Below, in pieces: positions 17,327 to 25,017 of a DNA stretch of 37,952 nt. Within the stretch, counting starts at the first letter, position 1. Each line of letters begins with the position of its first letter. The translations under genes and the position numbers were made by a program. Below the pieces are notes generated by a model. It ran no database searches. It had not been told where the DNA came from and was given only the letters and a program-made list of their open reading frames with translations. The stretch lies in NCBI GenBank assembly GCA_016840385.1, contig JAEOSL010000020.1, positions 1-37,952 of the forward strand, read 5' to 3'. Origin of the DNA: Candidatus Thorarchaeota archaeon. Its GTDB lineage: Archaea; Asgardarchaeota; Thorarchaeia; Thorarchaeales; Thorarchaeaceae.

Positions 17327-17354
17327 CCAAATCACTTTCCTAGGATAGATTTGG
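17327..17354. promoter_or_regulatory. Dyad in the nuoA leader
   Basis: CCAAATC (17327-17333) and GATTTGG (17348-17354) form a perfect 7-bp inverted repeat around the palindrome TCCTAGGA (17338-17345). It lies between the candidate nuoA TATA box and the start codon, so it could be a repressor site or a leader hairpin. Confidence 0.4.
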
Positions 17355-17391
17355 TTCCTGTTGAACTTGAAGAGGTCGCAGTAAAGGCTAA

Positions 17392-17400
17392 GTTAAAAAC
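17392..17400 (-). promoter_or_regulatory. Candidate TATA box for the complex I operon
   Basis: On the minus strand this reads GTTTTTAAC, about 117 nt before the nuoA start. The transcript would begin near 17368, giving a leader of about 90 nt that contains the dyad at 17327-17354. Confidence 0.4.
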
Positions 17401-17430
17401 CATTCGAAATTTTTGGACCACACAAAGAAA

Positions 17431-17437
17431 TTATAAG
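17431..17437 (+). promoter_or_regulatory. Candidate TATA box for the 120-residue membrane protein gene
   Basis: TTATAAG, about 54 nt upstream of TTG 17491. It is back to back with the nuoA promoter, so the two genes are divergent. Confidence 0.5.
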
Positions 17438-17490
17438 CAGGACTTAATTCAGCCCTATCCATAACCAAATGTTCAATGAGGTCGATTTGA

Positions 17491-17853
17491 TTGTCACAAA
17501 TCCGAGCAACTTACCTATACTACCAAGCTCTTCTGTTAGGTACAGGAATGATTGGCGTTTATTTCTGGATTCTTATTACAACAACAATTCCGGATGTCGT
17601 TATCAAGTTCGTATTCTTGTTATCGGGGATTGCTATGGTAGGATCAGTATATGCACTTTCTAAAGCAAAGTCACGGCCCAGTCGTACATCTTCAACAGTT
17701 GCTTCTGGATTAATCGGAGGGGCTCATGCATACATGGCCGTAGTTCTCTTTCCAGAGTGGTTGTTCGGGACATTCATGTTCTTCTGGCTCTTCATCGGAC
17801 TGCTCATATCTGCTGCTGCAATTCAATGGTTACCAGAAACTGACATGGACTAA
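17491..17853 (+). CDS. Small membrane protein of unknown function within the complex I region
   Basis: 120 residues with about four predicted transmembrane helices (for example LLLGTGMIGVYFWILITTT and the segment ending LLISAAAIQWLPE). I do not recognise the family. The start is TTG, since a TGA stop sits immediately upstream in frame and GAGGT lies 8 nt before it. An ATG-started frame at 17469 overlaps but has no membrane or family character. The gene is inverted between the nuoA operon and the nuoB fusion unit and is convergent, one base apart, with the 189-residue membrane protein. The location suggests an accessory or assembly role in complex I, which is inference. Confidence 0.7.
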   Translation: MSQIRATYLYYQALLLGTGMIGVYFWILITTTIPDVVIKFVFLLSGIAMVGSVYALSKAKSRPSRTSSTVASGLIGGAHAYMAVVLFPEWLFGTFMFFWLFIGLLISAAAIQWLPETDMD

Positions 17854-17854
17854 T

Positions 17855-18424
17855 CTATTCAGATTCAGGTTCCACAGTTGTTGATTCATCAGAGTCTGTT
17901 TCAGGCACCTCAGGTTCTTCTACAACAGGTTCAGGTTCTGCTTCAATTTCCGGTTCCGGTTCAGGCTCTTCCTTAGGAGGACCGTAATGAAGACTGGATA
18001 CATCTAGCATTCCCGGTGATGTACTTTGTTCATATGATTGTACAATTGAAAATCCACCGGCAGTCAGAATCGCACTTCCTATACCCCAAGATGAAAAGAT
18101 TAGTAGACTTCCTATGATTTCTACACTCAATGAAGCTGTGTATGCGATAATCACATAGATCAGTGCAAGAAAGACTGAAGGACCTAGCATTGCCATCTTT
18201 GCTTTTCCACGAGTCGGTCGAAGATAGCCAGTAAAGAAGAATATCATTATTGGTGGAAGAATCATCAGTCCTAACATGAGTATGAAATTAGCAGGAGCAA
18301 AGAAATTTGCAGCTGCACTAGGAATAGTCCAGAGCTGATATGCAAAGTTGGTATAGTATGCACCTAGGAGGAGCAAACCTAACCAGACCAAACAATAAGG
18401 CCCATTATCTTCGCTTAGTGACAT
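17855..18424 (-). CDS. Membrane protein with acidic Pro/Glu tail, downstream of the GlcD-NuoB fusion
   Basis: 189 residues. Four predicted transmembrane helices (beginning CLVWLGLLLLGAYYT) span about residues 10-130. A tail of Glu-Pro repeats follows (KEEPEPEPEIEAEPEP and beyond). Family unknown; it is not NuoA, J or K by motif. Its ATG directly follows the stop of the fusion gene, so it is very likely translated from the same mRNA and may anchor or assist the fusion. The tail resembles those of NuoJ and of the second GlcD N terminus in composition. Confidence 0.75.
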   Translation of the reverse strand: MSLSEDNGPYCLVWLGLLLLGAYYTNFAYQLWTIPSAAANFFAPANFILMLGLMILPPIMIFFFTGYLRPTRGKAKMAMLGPSVFLALIYVIIAYTASLSVEIIGSLLIFSSWGIGSAILTAGGFSIVQSYEQSTSPGMLDVSSLHYGPPKEEPEPEPEIEAEPEPVVEEPEVPETDSDESTTVEPESE

Positions 18425-20365
18425 CTATTGTATCAACCCCAGTGATGATAGATCTTCGTTCTTCTGCTGCCAGTGAGTTGTTCCAGCTCGGATCTTGTTC
18501 TGAAGAATCAAATGAGCTCTTACAAAGTCTGCTGGCTTCGGAGGGCATCCTGGAATGTAAACGTCCACAGGTACTACTTTCTCAGCAGGAGTAACAAGGG
18601 AGTATCCATCGAAGAACATACCTCCAGATGCTGCACACTGTCCGTATGAAATGACGAACTTGGGTTCAGGCATCTGTTCATAGATACGTCTCAATCGAGG
18701 AGCCATTTTCTTGGTTAGTGAGCCGGAAATCCATAGCACATCTGTTTGGCGCGGGCCAAAAAGTGGGAGCATTCCAAATCGTTCAATGTCCCATCTTGAT
18801 GCGACTGCTGCAGCACCATCTGCCATGCAGCAACCTAGGCCGTACTGAATTGGCCACGGACTCTGAGCCCGTCCCCATCTAAGCAACCACTTTATTGGTG
18901 GAACGTTCTGAAGCCACTTTAGTAAAATCGGTGCGATACGACCGAAACCGTTTCGCAACATGTCGAAACCAATCCACATGAAATACTTGCCAGTTCGGAG
19001 CATAAAGGGTAACCACCATGCAAAGATCTTTCCTGGGTTGGAAATCTCTTTCCGGTCCCACTTCTGTTTTGCAGCTCGAATTCGTGCAAGTCTAGGTTTG
19101 CCAAAATAGATGTGGGCGTAGTTAGCGAACCAAATTCCGGTAGAATGTGGATGTCCACCATGACGCTGTGCAATCTTGAATATAACAAAGCTCTGTGACC
19201 ACGATAGCAAATACATAAAGCGTCGCTCATCTTCCATGAAGTAGCCCATCATAGTGACTGCGGTCTTGGAGTTAACAAAACCATCAATACCAGCCTTTGC
19301 TGAAGCTTGTTCAAATTGGAAATCGTCAAGGATTTTAGACAAGTTCTCTAATGGTGCAAAAGCTTGTCCTACAACGAGTGTGGGTCCAGCTTTCTTAATA
19401 CGCATTGGATGGAATCGTTCTTCCCACTCGTACTCGCCGACATGATCATCATATGAAGTTCCCTTGAAATGCTCGGTGACTCGACGCAGTACTTCTTCAC
19501 CTTCATCAATCTCTGCTTGGTCACCTTCGTAAACAACCATGATTATGCAGTGATGAACAGGGTATGGAAACTTCCAGTCTGCTTTCCATGTTTTCTTCTT
19601 GAGGTCGATATATTTTGATTCTTTGAATTTGATTGTAAAGGGGAGTGGGCCTTCTTCCAGAATATGTTCGATTGCCATATTCATAAGGTAATTCTCTGGA
19701 AAGCTTGAAACAAATGCCTTGAGCTTGGTCAGGGGTTTGATCTTCAAAGTGACTTTTGTTATGATTCCTAGGATACCCTCAGTATCACAGAACAGGTCCA
19801 TATCGTCAGTCTTGATCAATTTACCAGTAGGTAGACAAACTTCGAACTCAACGCAGTTCTCATTGATAGTACCATATTTGAGACTGCCAATCCCGTCTCC
19901 ACCTTGAGCGACCCATCCGCCAATTGTAGCTGAAAGTCCCGATGACGGATAACTACGAACATCGAGTCCGAGTTGATTTAGTTCAAATTGAAGGTCAGCC
20001 CACACCATACCGGGTTCAACTGTGACTGTAAGATTCTCCTCATCAACCGAGAGGACATTGTCCATGCGACGCATATCGACTATGATACCACCTTTGCGTG
20101 GTATTGCACCACCGTAACCTGAAGTTCCAGCGCCTCTTGGCGTCAATGGGACATTTTCTTTATTCGCAAATTCATACAGTGCCTTGATTTCTTCAGCAGA
20201 GGTTGGTTGAGCAATCGCATCGGGATTGTAGTTCATCATCAATCCTACCAATTTGGGCAATGCACCAACATCACTTGAACTCAAAAACAGTTCATGCTTA
20301 GCAGTAATTAACCGGTCTTCGAATATGCCGGACAGATGTTCAATCTGAGTCTTCTTCAGTCCCAT
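18425..20365 (-). CDS. Fusion of GlcD-type FAD oxidase and complex I subunit B
   Basis: 646 residues. Residues about 40-215 form a PCMH-type FAD-binding domain with PRGAGTSGYGG (77-87), YPSSGLSATIGGWVAQGG and LKYGTINENCVEFEVCLPTG. Residues about 220-447 are the GlcD/lactate-oxidase C-terminal domain, ending KQKWDRKEISNPGKIF, the usual end of the family. A Trp-rich linker (about 448-500) follows. Residues about 500-646 are a complete NuoB with the N2 cluster ligands C512, C513, C577 and C607 (GLGCCMADG, YGQCAASGG, YIPGCPPKP). The conserved Glu after CC is Asp. No stop or frameshift separates the halves and no other nuoB is seen, so the fusion is probably the working subunit. SD AGGAG lies 9 nt before ATG. 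Expected role: oxidise a 2-hydroxyacid-like donor and pass electrons to N2. The donor is unknown. Confidence 0.92.
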   Translation of the reverse strand: MGLKKTQIEHLSGIFEDRLITAKHELFLSSSDVGALPKLVGLMMNYNPDAIAQPTSAEEIKALYEFANKENVPLTPRGAGTSGYGGAIPRKGGIIVDMRRMDNVLSVDEENLTVTVEPGMVWADLQFELNQLGLDVRSYPSSGLSATIGGWVAQGGDGIGSLKYGTINENCVEFEVCLPTGKLIKTDDMDLFCDTEGILGIITKVTLKIKPLTKLKAFVSSFPENYLMNMAIEHILEEGPLPFTIKFKESKYIDLKKKTWKADWKFPYPVHHCIIMVVYEGDQAEIDEGEEVLRRVTEHFKGTSYDDHVGEYEWEERFHPMRIKKAGPTLVVGQAFAPLENLSKILDDFQFEQASAKAGIDGFVNSKTAVTMMGYFMEDERRFMYLLSWSQSFVIFKIAQRHGGHPHSTGIWFANYAHIYFGKPRLARIRAAKQKWDRKEISNPGKIFAWWLPFMLRTGKYFMWIGFDMLRNGFGRIAPILLKWLQNVPPIKWLLRWGRAQSPWPIQYGLGCCMADGAAAVASRWDIERFGMLPLFGPRQTDVLWISGSLTKKMAPRLRRIYEQMPEPKFVISYGQCAASGGMFFDGYSLVTPAEKVVPVDVYIPGCPPKPADFVRAHLILQNKIRAGTTHWQQKNEDLSSLGLIQ

Positions 20366-20425
20366 GCAAGTACTCTCCTGGTCATGAACCTCGAGAAGTT
20401 ATGAAGAGGCGGAGATTTGTGGCAA

Positions 20426-20433
20426 CATAAAAA
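20426..20433 (-). promoter_or_regulatory. Candidate TATA box for the GlcD-NuoB unit
   Basis: Minus-strand TTTTTATG, with a predicted transcript start near 20403 and a leader of about 38 nt that contains the AGGAG site at 20375-20379. Confidence 0.45.
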
Positions 20434-20447
20434 CCTAGCGAGAGATA

Positions 20448-20465
20448 TGATTTTAGATAAAATCA
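20448..20465. promoter_or_regulatory. 18-bp palindrome between divergent promoters (operator candidate)
   Basis: TGATTTTA-GA-TAAAATCA is a perfect inverted repeat with 8-bp arms. It is nearly equidistant (about 27-30 bp) from the candidate TATA boxes of the divergent GlcD-NuoB and GlcF-like genes. The pattern TGATT-N8-AATCA recurs at 33168-33185. Confidence 0.6.
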
Positions 20466-20483
20466 GCACCACCGGTGAAAACA

Positions 20484-20490
20484 TTTTAAG
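20484..20490 (+). promoter_or_regulatory. Candidate TATA box for the GlcF-like gene
   Basis: TTTTAAG, giving a predicted transcript start near 20512 and a leader of about 50 nt. GGAGA (20549-20553) lies 8 nt before ATG 20562. Confidence 0.5.
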
Positions 20491-20561
20491 GTAGGCTTAT
20501 TCGATAACCAACCATGGCTGGATGAAAATTCAGCTACAACCTTGCTCTGGAGAACTAAATT

Positions 20562-21785
20562 ATGGACTTTCCAGCACTGAAGGAATTCGGACTAGCTGAG
20601 TACCCTTTCATGTGTGCTCAATGTAGTTACTGTCAGGTTGGACATGGTGCATGTCCTACATACAAAGTAAAACGGACTGATAGCTATTCAGGAAAAGGAA
20701 AGATGCTTCTTACTCGAGGGCTAATGCAGAAAAGGATCAGTCCACGCGTTGCTCTTCAAGGCTTAGCAGATGCAGTCTATGGCTGCACACTCTGTGGAGG
20801 ATGTGAAGAGGTATGTCAGACAGACATTCCTTTTGTGAAAATCTATCAAGTATTGAGAGGAGAGTTCATGAAACGTGGCATGTGGCCTGAGAACATGAAC
20901 CTGACAAAAGAAACCCTTCTCAAAGCCTGCAACATACAGGGACAGTCTCAGATGGATCGCATCGAAGGATGGTCTTACTGGACTCCCAATGAAGATGAAT
21001 TGCTTGATCGGCAAGGACAACCTTCAGAAACTGCTTTCTTCTTTGGTTGTGGGTCTTCATATCGTGGAATCGCGATTCAAGCGACAATTGCAACAACTCT
21101 CATTCTCGATAAGATTGGTGAGGATTATACAATACTTGGTGAAGAGGAGTACTGCTGTGGAGCACCATTGATTATGATGGGTGACTTCGAGGGTGCAAGA
21201 ACCCTCGCCGAGCACAACATTGCCAAGTACAAAGAACTGGGAGTCAAACAGATCTTCACAAACTGCCCAGGCTGTTACAAGATGTGGGCTCATGAATACA
21301 AAGAATTCCTTGGCATAGATCACGGACTCAAGGTTCGATATGGCTACGAATACCTTGCAGACCTTATCAAACAGGGTAAGGTCGAATTCACTACTCCTTT
21401 GGATATCAAATTGACCTATCATGATGGTTGTGACGCAGGTCGAAATGCAGGATATTATGATGAACCACGCGAGGTCATCAAGGCATTACCCGGAGTTGAG
21501 TTCGAAGAACTTCCCCACAACAAAGAGAACTGCTATTGTTGCGGAAGTGGTGGCGTACTACGAGCTGTTGATGGTGATTTTGCAGCAGACATTAGTAAAT
21601 TGAAAGCAGATGATGTCAAACGAACTCAAGCTGATGTTGTTGCTTCAGGATGTCCTTCCTGTGTCGAGTATTTGAAAGACCAATTGCCAGTTGCTGGCTG
21701 TGACAAAACTGTCAAGGATCTTATGGTTCTGGCCGCACAAGCAATGGGACTAGAATGGGATGGTCTCGGCGAAATCTATGATTAA
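20562..21785 (+). CDS. GlcF/HdrD-like iron-sulfur oxidoreductase subunit (two CCG domains)
   Basis: 407 residues. The N-terminal ferredoxin part has C18xxC21xxC24 with a six-residue gap to C31P, longer than the usual three, and a second standard motif CTLCGGCEEVC (75-85). Two CCG domains follow, with EEYCCGAPL, NCPGCYKMW, CYCCGSGG and GCPSCVEYL. This arrangement is that of glycolate/lactate oxidase subunit GlcF and of HdrD. It is divergent from the GlcD-NuoB gene and probably its partner, moving electrons between the flavin domain and further Fe-S centres. The ATG is supported by GGAGA. A disulfide-reducing role as in HdrD is an alternative. Confidence 0.88.
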   Translation: MDFPALKEFGLAEYPFMCAQCSYCQVGHGACPTYKVKRTDSYSGKGKMLLTRGLMQKRISPRVALQGLADAVYGCTLCGGCEEVCQTDIPFVKIYQVLRGEFMKRGMWPENMNLTKETLLKACNIQGQSQMDRIEGWSYWTPNEDELLDRQGQPSETAFFFGCGSSYRGIAIQATIATTLILDKIGEDYTILGEEEYCCGAPLIMMGDFEGARTLAEHNIAKYKELGVKQIFTNCPGCYKMWAHEYKEFLGIDHGLKVRYGYEYLADLIKQGKVEFTTPLDIKLTYHDGCDAGRNAGYYDEPREVIKALPGVEFEELPHNKENCYCCGSGGVLRAVDGDFAADISKLKADDVKRTQADVVASGCPSCVEYLKDQLPVAGCDKTVKDLMVLAAQAMGLEWDGLGEIYD

Positions 21786-21821
21786 GCAATTTCTCAACTG
21801 TGGAATGTCAGAAAGGAATTG

Positions 21822-21829
21822 CTTTAAGG
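21822..21829 (+). promoter_or_regulatory. Candidate TATA box for the polyprenyl synthase gene
   Basis: CTTTAAGG, about 56 nt before ATG 21885. It matches the TTTTAAGG box at 20484. Confidence 0.45.
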
Positions 21830-21884
21830 CGAATTTGTACTGGAAAAAATAATTCATCTGAATCACTAACTGGTGACCTTGAAA

Positions 21885-22895
21885 ATGGAAGAACGTCACG
21901 CAAAAGCGGACATTGTTGAAGACCCTTCAGATGAAACAAGACGTCAAGAGCTCCATACTCGCTTAGTAGCCATCGAAGAAGAGATCGATCGAATTATTGA
22001 ATCAGAGAGAAGCGAACCTGAAACTCTCTACGATACCGCACAGCATCTTCTTCAAGCTGGAGGTAAACGTATACGCTCACTTCTAGTCATTCTCAGTTGT
22101 GAAGCTGTTGGAGGCACTTTCGAGCAAGCACTTCCCTTTGCTGCAGCAACGGAGTTTGTGCAAACTGCTAGTCTCATTCACGATGACGTTATTGATGAGG
22201 ATGACACCCGTCGTGGCGTCGAAAGCACTCACAAGAAATATGGGAACAGAATGGCTATTATTGCTGGAGATTTGCTGATAGCTCAAGCTGTGAAGATGGT
22301 AAGTCAGATTGCATCTCCAGAATTGATACATATACTAGCGGATACGGGCGTGAAGATGTGTGAAGGTGAAGCATCTGATATCCTCTTGTACTTCACAACT
22401 CCTACCCTCATGACAGAAGAATCCTATTTTGATATCGTACGACGAAAGACAGTATCATTCATGAGAGCTGCAATGAAAATTGGCGGAATGGTTGGAAACG
22501 CAAATGTAGACCAGTTAGAGATTCTAGACGCCTTTGGAGAACAAATGGGCTATGCGTTCCAGATACGAGATGATATTCTCGATGTTATTTCAAGTGCAAG
22601 CACTACAGGAAAAACTGCCAATTCAGACCTTCGGGGCACCAAAGCAAATTATGTACTCACTCATGCCTTGAGTTTGTGCACCGAGGTAGAAGCAGACAAA
22701 TGCATGAAACTTCTCAATGATGGAAATATCGATTTTGCACTGCAATTAATTGAACGAACTGATGCAGTTGCACATGCAAGTGCACTCGCTCAGGAATATG
22801 CAGTCAAGGCTAAGGATGCTATCAGAGGTAAAGGTCTTTTGAATGAAGACCTTCTATTTGTTCTCGCGGATCGTGCTGGAGATCGGGACTTCTAG
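21885..22895 (+). CDS. Trans-polyprenyl diphosphate synthase, long-chain (quinone tail) type
   Basis: 336 residues from ATG 21885; GGTGA lies 8 nt upstream and contains the alternative GTG start at 21873. Signature: GGKRIRSLL, first Asp-rich motif LIHDDVIDEDDTRRG and second FQIRDDILDV. The residue five before the first DDxxD is Ala (TASLIHDD), as in long-chain synthases such as heptaprenyl or octaprenyl types; archaeal C20 GGPP synthases usually have an aromatic residue there. The likely product is therefore the menaquinone side chain rather than, or besides, the lipid precursor. Function follows from family knowledge; chain length is inferred from one residue. The stop overlaps the convergent reductase gene by 4 nt. 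Confidence 0.9.
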   Translation: MEERHAKADIVEDPSDETRRQELHTRLVAIEEEIDRIIESERSEPETLYDTAQHLLQAGGKRIRSLLVILSCEAVGGTFEQALPFAAATEFVQTASLIHDDVIDEDDTRRGVESTHKKYGNRMAIIAGDLLIAQAVKMVSQIASPELIHILADTGVKMCEGEASDILLYFTTPTLMTEESYFDIVRRKTVSFMRAAMKIGGMVGNANVDQLEILDAFGEQMGYAFQIRDDILDVISSASTTGKTANSDLRGTKANYVLTHALSLCTEVEADKCMKLLNDGNIDFALQLIERTDAVAHASALAQEYAVKAKDAIRGKGLLNEDLLFVLADRAGDRDF

Positions 22896-24091
22896 TTTAC
22901 AATAGCATTGAATGCTCTCACAAATGTTTTCGATACAAAGTCAACTGGAGCTGGAAGTCTACAACGGATTAGTGGCTCTAGAAACTGCTTCCCAGCAATT
23001 CGCATACAGACATCCATCAGGGGGTCAGAGGTCATGACACTGTCAGCAATTCTGAGAGTTGAGAGTGCAGTATCTAGCTCCTTACCAAATTCATACTTCC
23101 AAAGACGATCGTACACGTTGAGTGGCAGCCCACCATTGAGATGGGCGGCAATCACATTACCTGCAATAGAACCTCCAGCTAAAGCTGTCGGAACACCACC
23201 ACCATTTGATGCCATTATATGTCCTGCAGCATCACCAACTAATACAGCGTTCTCGGAAGATGTGATCGGTACAGGACCTGCAACCGGAATAATTGCACCA
23301 ACTCGTGAAACCACCTTCGCTCGTTTCAACTGTGGTGCAGCAATCTTGTTCTTTGCTATGAAGTGTTTCAAATAGGTTAGTAGTGAAGTGCCGGGTGTTG
23401 ATATGCATCGTCGAATTCCAAATCCGACATTAGCCATCGAGTTCCCTTTAGGAATGATCCATGTATAACCACCGGGAGCAATATTCCTACCAAAAAACAT
23501 CTGGACCACATCATCATCACATTCAACTCCACTCATAGTGAAGTTTATTGAAGGGCTGAGATCACGATCCGTATCTGAGTAGGAATTTCCAAGTGTCTTA
23601 GATATGATAGAACTCGGTCCGTCTGCACCAACCACTATTCTCGCATCAATTTGATTTGGACCACTCTTTGACTTGATCTTGAGACCGTTCATTTGTGATC
23701 GATTGCGAACCGTGGATTGTAGGTAAGTTTCTGCTCCAGCATCTATTGCTTGGTTCGCTAAATATTGATCATACTTGGTTCGGTCAATTATGTTTGTGCC
23801 AAACTTGAACTCAACTGCATGACCCTTTGGAGATATCAACTGAGTTCGAGAAGTCTTGTTCGTAACAAATTCTTTTGGAACATTACCAAGATGTCGCAGT
23901 CTTTTTGATCGTGGGAAAATATCCAGAAGTTCAGGTGGAGTAGGAAGAAGCTCACCACAATGAATTGGAATGCCAATCTCTGAACGTCTGTCAATCATTA
24001 CAGTCTTTAATCCCCTTTTTGCAAGAATCCTAGCTGTAGTTGAGCCAGCAGGTCCAGCTCCAACTATTGCAACGTCATACGAGGGACTCAC
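22892..24091 (-). CDS. Geranylgeranyl reductase-family flavoprotein
   Basis: 399 residues. An N-terminal FAD Rossmann motif (VAIVGAGPAGSTTARILAKRG), the GGR-type IPIHCGELL near residue 42 (usual xxxCGE), the YxWxxP-type motif GGYTWIIPKG, and the FAD-contact VLVGDAAGHIMASNGGGV identify the family. The known role is saturation of isoprenoid double bonds in archaeal lipids or in menaquinone tails. Adjacent to the long-chain polyprenyl synthase, which favours the quinone tail, but a lipid role is equally possible. Start GTG 24091 with GGAGC 8 nt upstream. Confidence 0.88.
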   Translation of the reverse strand: MSPSYDVAIVGAGPAGSTTARILAKRGLKTVMIDRRSEIGIPIHCGELLPTPPELLDIFPRSKRLRHLGNVPKEFVTNKTSRTQLISPKGHAVEFKFGTNIIDRTKYDQYLANQAIDAGAETYLQSTVRNRSQMNGLKIKSKSGPNQIDARIVVGADGPSSIISKTLGNSYSDTDRDLSPSINFTMSGVECDDDVVQMFFGRNIAPGGYTWIIPKGNSMANVGFGIRRCISTPGTSLLTYLKHFIAKNKIAAPQLKRAKVVSRVGAIIPVAGPVPITSSENAVLVGDAAGHIMASNGGGVPTALAGGSIAGNVIAAHLNGGLPLNVYDRLWKYEFGKELDTALSTLRIADSVMTSDPLMDVCMRIAGKQFLEPLIRCRLPAPVDFVSKTFVRAFNAIVN

Positions 24092-24125
24092 AGCGATTGC
24101 TCCAAGCTGGATTTACATTTGGGCT

Positions 24126-24132
24126 GTATAAA
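24126..24132 (-). promoter_or_regulatory. Candidate TATA box for the geranylgeranyl reductase gene
   Basis: Minus-strand TTTATAC, within the palindrome GGCTGTATAAAGCC. The transcript start would be near 24102, about 11 nt before the GTG start. Confidence 0.5.
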
Positions 24133-24151
24133 GCCTTCTTTCAGCATTTGA

Positions 24152-24976
24152 TTAGGACAACCTCTTCTGAATATAATAAACTGCAAATACTGCAAAACCC
24201 AAAATGACTGAAATGATAATTACGAATTCAATCAAACCAGGGGCACTTGTCTGACGAACCGTCGCTGAAAACCAAACCTCATCGAGCTCCATACTGCTGA
24301 CATTGAAATCCCAAATTGCATCAGTAACAATTCCATCTTGTGTCAATTCAAGATAATCTTCAGGGTGGAAGCCTGTGCTTAGGAATGGTGTTTGTTCAAC
24401 CAGATGAATATGGATTGTTTCCTCAGTATCACCATCGAATGATCGAGCACTTCCAAAGATGTAACGGTACTGCCAGTAGTCTGCATATTCTAATGAGAAT
24501 GTATAGTGCGATTCCACTTGTAGAAGCATTGTGGTGTTTGCTATCAGACTGACATTGAAGTATGCAAAATCTGCCCCCCTTGAAATTAAATCGAGAGTAT
24601 CTTGCGAAAAGTTGAGCCCAACCAATTCCGACCAGTTCAATATGACAAACTCAGTTTCAACAGAATCGACTTGAATTGTCATATTCATGGGAAGTGATGA
24701 TGAAGGGTACACATATGCAAGACTTGTGTTTTGGGTTTGATTAGTTTCAATCTCGTAGATTCCCAAGAGATCAACCGTTACTGAGTCAGAAATCCTAGTC
24801 ATATTGATCTCTACATCAGCCACAGGCATGTGGATGAATTCTCCTTTGTGGAATGCAGATCCATCCTCTACCAAACCTATTGCGATAGGATTAGCAGAAC
24901 AAGGTTGGATCCAGAGAAACATTGCTAACACTAAAACAAGAGAACAAAGAAAGAAGGGAATGTTCCTTTTTTTCAT
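24152..24976 (-). CDS. Anchored extracellular protein of unknown function
   Basis: 274 residues from ATG 24976. N-terminal signal peptide (KKRNIPFFLCSLVLVLAMFL ending near SANP), a beta-rich extracellular region with many N-x-S/T sites, and one C-terminal transmembrane helix (LIEFVIIISVILGFAVFAVYY) with a basic end QKRLS. No known catalytic motif. The open frame extends to an ATG at 25006, but the candidate TATA box at 25012-25017 would then be too close, so 24976 is preferred. It has no Cys after the signal peptide and is not a cytochrome. Confidence 0.75.
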   Translation of the reverse strand: MKKRNIPFFLCSLVLVLAMFLWIQPCSANPIAIGLVEDGSAFHKGEFIHMPVADVEINMTRISDSVTVDLLGIYEIETNQTQNTSLAYVYPSSSLPMNMTIQVDSVETEFVILNWSELVGLNFSQDTLDLISRGADFAYFNVSLIANTTMLLQVESHYTFSLEYADYWQYRYIFGSARSFDGDTEETIHIHLVEQTPFLSTGFHPEDYLELTQDGIVTDAIWDFNVSSMELDEVWFSATVRQTSAPGLIEFVIIISVILGFAVFAVYYIQKRLS

Positions 24977-25011
24977 CCCAATAACCACATCATAACATGA
25001 AATCAAGGAAA

Positions 25012-25017
25012 CTTAAA
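25012..25017 (-). promoter_or_regulatory. Candidate TATA box for the anchored extracellular protein gene
   Basis: Minus-strand TTTAAG, about 36 nt upstream of ATG 24976, predicting a short leader of about 12 nt. It supports the inner start codon. Confidence 0.45.

Noticed and set aside
17469..17663. ATG-started frame overlapping the 120-residue membrane protein
   Set aside because: It lacks membrane or family character and its ATG lies before the GAGGT site that fits TTG 17491. The longer frame is clearly membrane-protein-like.
24152..24976. Possible further cytochrome in the surface-protein region
   Set aside because: No Cys-His haem motif is present; its only Cys residues are in the signal peptide region.
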